Below, piece by piece: positions 38,801 to 47,800 of a stretch of DNA of 64,000 nt. A program made the translations under genes and the position numbers. Under the pieces are notes generated by a model. That model had not been told where the DNA came from. It saw nothing but the letters and a program-made list of their open reading frames with translations, and did no database searches. The stretch is from positions 3,242,730-3,306,729 of the forward strand of contig NC_087079.1 in NCBI RefSeq assembly GCF_026151205.1. The letters are read 5' to 3'. The stretch is from Bolinopsis microptera (lineage: Eukaryota > Ctenophora > Tentaculata > Lobata > Bolinopsidae). Positions within the stretch are counted from its first letter, which is position 1. Every line of letters begins with the position of its first letter.

Positions 38801-41800
38801 CTCAGAACGAATCTGTCTTGGTTGCTCTTTGTAAGGGGTACGTGGGCTCCTAATATCACTGTTGCCAAATATTCGTTGTTGTTGTTGTTGAAACACGAAT
38901 TATGTTTAAAATATTGAACATTGTCTCCCTGCCAACAGTTCTAGCTGTCCATTAATATTATGTCCCTCCATTTATTTGTACGCTTAAAACTGTTATGTTT
39001 ATGTCAAGCTTGGTGTCTGAACTGTGTTTTGGCTCAGTTTTGCGACCAGATTTGACACAAAACTCCGCGAAAAGAGTTTTGAAAGTCAAAACTCCGCGAA
39101 GGCAGTTTTGTTTACAATGTACGTTCCCATGCGGTTGGTATTTGCACTCAGATTTGCGCGCGCACGTGGGCGCATTATAATGAAATTTCCCACGCGAGCG
39201 CCCTACCCAGGTTAAAACTGCTTTCACGGAGTTTTGGGTCATATCAAAAATAGAAATATTTTTGAAAATATAGAAATATTTTTGAATTTCATTTCTGGTC
39301 GCAAAAATGTGAGAAAAAATGTGAGCAAATCTGGTTGCAAAACTGAGCCGTGGAACTGCAGGGTTAGAAACACACACCACTTACCTCACAATTACCACAC
39401 AGTTTAAAGCGTTACCAGACTGTGTACTGTAACTGTAGGTGGTATGTGGTCACCATGCACGGTATGTGGTCACCATGGTTACCAGCTATTTAATAACTTC
39501 CGTGAAGAGGTTAGAGCTGGTGCAGGTACAAAACACAATACATTGTCTGCTGTCTGCTGCAACTGGCTGCTGGCTGCTGTCTACTTTTTTAACGCTCTTA
39601 TTGTATCCTTAATCCTTATCCAGTTTTATTAGTCGTCCATATTGCTGTGTTTGATTTTAAAGACTTAAGCCCAATTTCCTACGTTCACTTGAAGGTTTTA
39701 TCATGAACGTTAATTAGTCCTGACGCAATCATATCAATATCTATGACCCTTACTACATACCTTAAACTTAAGACAAGTGCAAATCCTCACCCTTACACCT
39801 AAAACACTTTACTTATTCTTATTACACTTGCTCATATATCCTAACACCAAACTGAATCTGATTGTTATCGTCCGACTCATGGATGAAACACAGTAAAAGG
39901 TATGTCGGGAAATATTTCGTCAAGAAACCTGCCTGGGCAATATTTCTCTATTTACTGTCTCACTAGATACCTTTCGCTTTGTCGGCAAACCCAATTATAC
40001 TTATTATTCAATACATACAAGTATAATGAGTTAGTAATATTCGCTAATCGCTTGTTGTACTTGATATTCTGAGTTCTGCCCACTCCAAATTGCTCGCCAG
40101 TTGCCCGAACCAATCATTAAAACATTACAAATATCATCGTGACGTCACTGTCAAACCAGCCAATCAGAGCTCTGCAGAACGTCTCCTGTTCAATGAGCGT
40201 GCAAGATGAGTGACGTCACGAGTCACCAACCAATCAGAGACAAGTATGAGTGGTACGTGGTGGTAAAGCAGCCAATCAGGGACGTGTATGAGTATCACGT
40301 GGTTTTGGTAAGCACTGCTTGTTGAGGAGAGAGAGCGGGGCGGCGTTGTGTTACGCAGTGTGCTGAAGGAGATACTGTTTATTAACACTGCCTGCACTCA
40401 CGGTGTGGAGATACAGTGAGAATTGCTATGGTTTTTAACATTTAACGCGATACTATCGCTCCTGTTTTATTGTGTGCGCTTCTGTTTGCTTGCTTTTTAT
40501 TTGCTTCCCTTTGCTTTTTGTATTACGGGAGATAACGTTATTTTTAGATATACTATATCTCTCTTCCTCTCTCTCTGGGGCAGTCGGTCTTATAGTTTTG
40601 GGTTTTGGATAGTTGAGAGTTAGCTGCTCTGCCTTACCACTTTGCTTTACCATTTTGCTTTACCACTTTGCCAGTGTTGTTTGTGTTATTGTTATTGTAT
40701 CGAGTTGGGTACAAGTGGGTGAATCATATTTGTTGTGACACGTGATAGTTATTCTGGCGTTTAAGTGGTCGCTGGCGGAAGCTGATTGGTCAATTACTAT
40801 CACTTGTCAAGACAGATATACCCGCCGGTGTCCAAGTGTGTATTTTGGCTATCCTGTTATAGTTTTTGTTAAATCGCAAGGAAGGATTGTCTTTTTCTTT
40901 ATTTATTTTAATTTTTTGAAACTTTCTTAATTTTGTATCCCCAAACGTTCTTTAAATTTGTTTCCAATAAGAGCTTTAGAGGGACTAATCCTGAACTGCT
41001 GTTTATTGTGTGTCCCCGGGAACTCACGTGTAACTCACGTCCAATATATTTATCGTTGTTTTTAACGCCATGCTCACTGCCAAATGTCGTCTTAGCACAA
41101 CAACCAAAGTTCAGACGATTTTCCGGCTACATAAAAGCTAGGCTGACTTTAACAGCTAAACCTAGGCCTTTATTACAATTATTTCATTAGTTTATCAACA
41201 ACCATGGACTGATTGGAAACTGTCCAAGTGTTGATCCTCCTTCTGACCTAATCTCGTGACTATTCCCCGTAATACTATATTTTTCTGAGAAACATTCGAA
41301 ATAGAAAAAAAAACATATGATTCTGTATTACGGAGCAAAACGTATCACGAACGATCGTTCACTTTTAACAATATCATCAAACAAAATTAGATACATTTCC
41401 TTCTCTTATATCATATCTGTTCAATATCTAAATATTGGAGGAGCTTTTGTGAGTTGATTTACGTTTAACGGTACAACATGGCACATAGTTTTCCAGATCA
41501 AAAACCGTGACTTCAATGTCAGATATAATACTGTTCGTGATGCGTGTATTTTATGTTATCACGCGATAGAATTATGCAAAGTAATTAGAATTATGCAAAG
41601 TAATTAGAATTATGCAAAGTAATTAGAATTATGCAAAGTAATTAGAATTATGCAAAGTAATTAGAATTATGCAAAGTAATTAAATTTCGGACTACACACA
41701 AACGTGGCCTTAGTTAGGTCAATAATTTTCTAGCATAATACGTTTCCGGCTTATTCGTCCGTGCACCCGAGTTTTACCCTGCAATTCATAAATTCGTTGC

Positions 41801-44800
41801 TTTTATTAATCTAATATTCATATTTATCGACCAAGAATACAATCATGAGTCTGATTTTTTTTCAACAAAAAAACATGCTACAAAGTCCATTTCCATGTTT
41901 CAATACCGCTCTGCCTCGCTCTATAAATATACCACTAAAACGGTTGAATGGTTGTTGTCAGCATGCCAGATGCTACTTCTCCTGCTCCCATAATGAATAA
42001 CCACGAACACTGCCACCCTTCGCGACGTATCACATTACACCATTTCTCCGAATCAGTCCTCATTTCTAGGATTTATAAATATTTATGTACGTGTTGTTCG
42101 AGCAGGTTATCCTGGTTTGTTGCCAGATTGTTTAATGTTCAGACTGCTTACAAACGTCGTACCGCTTATAATAACACACTAACCAACACTATCATCCTTT
42201 TCCTGCAGCAATTCAGCTTACACTATTTTTCATCGCAACTTTTTTATATAACATGCTACTATTTATTCAGTTTCTCCTCTCTTTTTGTACGTGTAGAGGT
42301 TAATGGGGATACAAAGCACCTCCTCCTCTTTCTACAAAGCATCTCCTCCTATTTCTGCGTGCGTGATTTTGCCTCCACTGCTCGCCACTACTACACTCCC
42401 ACAATTATGTTTCCCCTGCATATTCAAACGAGCATGCTTATATTCAGTAGTTATAAACTTGTGCCATAATGCCTCCATAACATATTGCGATGTGTTTCCT
42501 TGTTGTTTGACTGTTCAGCTGTATGTTTGCAGTTTGTTCAGGACTCACGTTAACCTCGTACTACTCTCCAATTAGCCTGTAATAACTTGTGAGTTGTGAG
42601 ACGGTCTTGTTTGTCTCGCCTTTACGGCTCTTCTGCTTTTATACCTGTCTTATCTATCTAGTTGTAAGTTGTCACATGACATAGTTTCTAGTTGTTAGTT
42701 GTCACATGACAATGTAAAAAGTAGTAACTTTGTCATGCCGCCATTTCCTGCCAGTACACAATCTCTACAGTCCCTGATTTGCCACTAATTGATAAGTCTA
42801 ATACATGCTCTGCCAGACGCTCCAGTGCCCAACAAAGTCCTTGATTCACATCGCTAATCGTTATTAGTAGCAGATACTGCCTCTGCTGTACAACACACAC
42901 ACACACACATACACACACACCCACCAGCCGCTCTGTCAGCGCTCTTCAGAGCTGGAGAGAGAGAATTGCTAATTAACTTTACCAAATACTGCACATTATG
43001 TACAACTGCTCTATTTTAGCAGTCCAATGAGAGAGTATGTGAGGGTTGTGAGTATTACCAGCTGGCCAGGTAGTGTGTGTTTGGTGTGTAGCTTCTGCAG
43101 AATGTCAACTACCGTCATAATCATATTTGTTGTGAGCTTTGTCAAATTGTCATTTGACTTTTGTCTGTTTTGTGTACTATTTGAAGGAGATTGTAAATAG
43201 TCTCCTCTGTGCGTGGGTTGATTTCACACTTCCTTGTAGTAGACAGTGTTCACTGTTCATACCTCGTACTCTTTATCTGATATTAGTAGCTATTTTCTTT
43301 GTTGTCAACACGAGGCCTGTAAGCGAGAAAATGTACAAGTGGAGAGAGAAAATTTCTTATCTTTATGGTCTTGTAATAATAACGTTTTGTTTGAATACTC
43401 GAATTGACCACGAACCCTATTCATATGAGTGAGCTGGCTAAACTCGTCTTATTGCAGCAGATGACGGCTACAACAGCTCCAGCACCGAGCTCCAACCCTA
43501 CTGGTCCCTCTGACAGATGCTCCCTCTCAACCTTACAGGTCAACTCAGACCAGGTCAGTCTTACAGGTCAACTCAGACCAGGTCAGTCTTACAGGTCAAC
43601 TCAGACCAGGTCAGTCTTACAGGTCAACTCAGACCAGGTCAGTCTTACAGGTCAACTCAGACCAGGTCAGTCTTGCAGGTCAACTCAGACCAGGTCAGTC
43701 TTGCAGGTCAACTCAGACCAGGTCAGTCTTACAGGTCAACTCAGACCAGGTCAGTCTTACAGGTCAACTCAGACCAGGTCAGTCTTGCAGGTCAACTCAG
43801 ACCAGGTCAGTCTTACAGGTCAACTCAGACCAGGTCAGTCTTGCAGGTCAACTCAGACCAGGTCAGTCTTACAGGTCAACTCAGACCAGGTCAGTCTTGC
43901 AGGTCAACTCAGACCAGGTCAGTCTTACAGGTCAACTCAGACCAGGTCAGTCTTGCAGGTCAACTCAGACCAGGTCAGTCTTACAGGTCAACTCAGACCA
44001 GGTCAGTCTTACAGTTCAACTCAGACCAGGTCAGTCTTACAGGTCAACTCAGACCAGGTAAGTCTTTCTACTTCCTTACTCCATAGGGTAGTGTTTTGGG
44101 GTCCCTCAAGGTTTTGTTCAGGGCCCCTCAGTGTTTTTTAGGATTCTCGGGGTAGTTTATTGGGGTCCGGTCCCTCAGGGTTATTTTTGGGTCGTCGAAC
44201 TAGGCTAAGAAATTATATCAGAGCTCAGCTGAAACTATTTATCCATACTATTTTCGCTCCCTAATAAAAATTACTTTGCAGAGTTCTGAAGCTTCCTCAA
44301 CACCAGCACCACCCTCTCGTTTCATCATCAAACCAGTTGACGAAAACAAACCTGTGGAACCCTCCAACGCGTCCCAAGATAAACGATCACACTCCATCAC
44401 TATCGAATCTGACAAAGAAAACGCTAAATCTTCAAGCGAACACTTATCCCAGTTATCTGTCGGAACACAGCATCAACAACAACAACAGCAGCAGCAACAA
44501 CAACAACAACAGCAACAACAACAACAGCAACAACAGCATCACCAACATCAGCAACAACAACACGTTTTCACAAATTCACGCGATGTGCAAATCAAAGAGC
44601 ACATGTATGCAGACCAGCACCAGCATCAGAAGACGTTCACTTCCAACGGTTCTAGTTTAGAAGATATCAGACAGTTGCCAGATTGGTTTAGGAAGGATCA
44701 GGATTACATCGCTCTTATTTCTAAGCATGACAACGAAATCAACGAAACCAAAGCCAGGTTTGTTTTCAACCATTATTACTCCTATCTTTTAAATGTCTTT

Positions 44801-47800
44801 AAATCCATTTTAGCCGTGTTTTTATATTTAGTGACCTATAACTTAATTTTTAGAATATATTTTACACCAGTCTTGAAATATAAATTCAGCATATAGAATA
44901 TTTATTTCTCTAACAAGGTGACCGAATAGACCAAAAATTGTGGGTAGTTGATGTTTGTCCGTTATAAAAACTAAAAAGGAATGTTTGTAGGAGGCTGCAA
45001 TAATTAGCGTATTGTTTGGTTGTGAGGTTTTGTAATCTTATTAACCCGGTCGTTCTCTAACAACCCAACTTCAACACATTTTCATCTTTAGAAAATCACG
45101 ACGATCCATACTCCTACGTATTCTAGAATTTCGACTACAAAGTGTCTTAAATCATCATATTGTGACTCGACTAGTCACATTGAGGTCATTTCTTGATTCC
45201 ATCTTATTCCATTTACCTCAGACACAACTCAGAGACAAGGAGTTTGTATCAGAAGAAAGTGCATTCCACAGCACATTCCAGTCTGTCCAGCATCACCATG
45301 ACACGTGACAGGTAATTGTTTGTTGCCATGGTTACCAGTTTTATTTTGACCACGTAAAAATAAACGGGTTGCTGTACTATGAGATATTACTATTAGCGTT
45401 ATTGTTGTATTAAATATTTTGGGTGTGAAATGTTGTCAAATATTTGTATAATAAACAGTTTACAAAGTAGTAAAGAGAACTGGATCAAGTCTTTTTCACG
45501 GATACTTTTATCATGGCTAGCATTTGGTGGTAATCACGCATATGAGCTGTTGTCATGGTTACCGTTTCTATGGTAACCATGGTTACTGTGGCAGGTCTGT
45601 AAGTGAGAAGAAGAAAAGTGATCACGTGATATCACCTCCATCAGAACCTCGTGACGTCACTCCCTTGTGGAAGAGGTCTGCCTTCATAGCAAACGCTGCG
45701 TTGTTGCCATGTCAACCTCCAGCACCAGCCACGCTATTATTAACAGAGCTGTGTTTTATGTCCAGTATCCGCCTTCGTGCTCTTAATATTTCATGGAACC
45801 AGCTTTTTCGTTTGCACATTATTACACGGCTATATCTCCGATATGGCACACATGGCACAATAATTTACACTTTAATGATATAGGAGTTAAGGCCCAGACT
45901 TCTCGTTGGAGGAACAGTTTAAAATATTATACTTATTTAACAAATATAATTTATCTATGAGATACATAATTTATGTCTAAGGTGCACTGGATTGTGACCA
46001 CTTGTCACTTTCTAACAGATTACATTTTTCCGATGTTCTTAAATGACCAATGTTGTAACGATGTATTATTTTCTAAATTGTCCTGTGTCTGTACATGTTA
46101 TTAGCGAAGCACTGATAGGTCTGCTATATAATTATATACGCTGGCTTATTGCCCTAAAGGCTGTGCTTTATAATATCAAATCTGTCTTTAATAATAATAA
46201 TTACTTGACACAGAACAATACAAGATACGACGTTATCAGCTACAAACCCGACTGCACGTGCGTACATCACGCACGACCCTGCACGTCGGCGTGCGCGCAC
46301 ACTATCAGATGACAAACAAACGCAGACCGAAAAAAAGGTGGGAATAGACAAGGGAGTGGTGGTTTTCACTTACACGGACTGTACTGACAGAACTGACAGA
46401 ACTGACAGAACTGACAGAACTAGAGACGAGTTGTTTAGTCCGGCTGAGTCTGAGGGAGATTTTATGAGTTGTCTGTCTGTTGGGAGTAATACTAGCAGGT
46501 AATCTGTTGCCATGGTAACGCGTGATATTGTGGTAACGCGTGATATTGTGGTAACGTTGTCATGGTTATACATGTTGTCATGGTAACAAGTGTTGGTTGT
46601 CATGGTACGAACTATTGTTGTGGTGTTGGTTGTTATAGTATTGTGTTGGTTGTCGTAGTAACGGGTTTTGTTTCCATAGTAACTGGTATGTTGTTTCCAT
46701 GGTAACAAGTGTCGTCATGGTAATATGTCCTTGCTTTCAGCACGTCGGCTCCCCTCCGCAAATCCTCTAAAACCTATACCAGGTCCAGATCAGGGTGCGT
46801 TGTCATGGTTGTCATGGTAACCGCGCATGATTCGCACTGTCATGGTTACCATATTTTCTTTTCACTGTTTTGCGTGATGTTGTTTGTTTCATGTAATTTG
46901 TTTTGAAGCTTGCAATGTTGTAATATGTAGACATTGATAATACAGTAAAACCCCCATATACCAATCCTCTTCCCTCCCCCAAATATTTCAAAAGTGCCAC
47001 TTGTTTACCATTATTAAGTGACCCTTCGCGGGAACGTAATGTCAATCAGGCTTGTCTGGCTTGTTAGTCTCCCTATCTGCTGAATTCTGACTGACCGTAC
47101 TATTTTCCTCATCCCCAAATAGTACGGTAAATATGGGTTTTACTGTGTATTGATAGAGTTTATACTGATTGCTCTTATATTAAATTGATATCGAATCAAG
47201 TGATAAAAATTAAATGACGATGTAATTAAGTTCAATGAACTTTGATCAATCATTTATTGGCCTGCTTTATAACCATGGTCGTTGCTTTTATTTTTTAATT
47301 GTTTGTTAATTTGAATTATAATTGTTCGTCAATTCACATTTCATGGCATTTAAAAGCATTCTTGATTTGAACTCAAAGCTCCTGTTTCACGCCGCTGTAT
47401 TCGTTGTTTGTATAAACTCGTATTTTTAAATGTTAACAATTAACTGTTTGGATAGCTGTTCACATTCGTAAAACTGTCTCACTTTTCCAACAATAATAAA
47501 CATGTCATCAATATTGTGTATAGTATAATACACAACTTCAGTGTAAGCACCCAGTTGGTTGCCATGTAAACTAACTCCCTCTCTCCAGATCGACCTCGAA
47601 CTCTGATCTGATGGGAGTGTTACCCCAGATTCTATCCGCTACAAGCATAGAAACAGACAGTCACGGCAAGTGTGCCAGTATTGAGAGTCAGAACTTATCT
47701 TCTGAGCTTGTCCACAGACACAGCAACCTTGAAATGCACGAGGTACGGGTTTATCTCTCACACTATTGTGGTTTTTTGAAATTCATCTCTTTAAAGTTTT

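Larger units (their letters stand above)
33768..43457. other. WNK-like intron, 9.7 kb
   Basis: Contains a GA microsatellite (34824-34843), ACAG microsatellite (35050-35085), a G run (35803-35822), the 1.9-kb minisatellite, a 37-bp duplication (about 38480-38550), a small TIR element, a 19-bp repeat and a CA microsatellite (42892-42920). Elsewhere, including 39600-41560 and 41700-42890, I found no supported gene. Confidence 0.5.

Noticed and set aside
38958-39380. Minus-strand 140-codon open frame
   Set aside because: It spans the 39031-39349 inverted-repeat element and has no splice or domain support.
41948-42469. Plus-strand 173-codon open frame
   Set aside because: It starts with a mixed, Cys/Ser/Phe-rich sequence without domain, is intronic, and lacks splice or codon-bias support.
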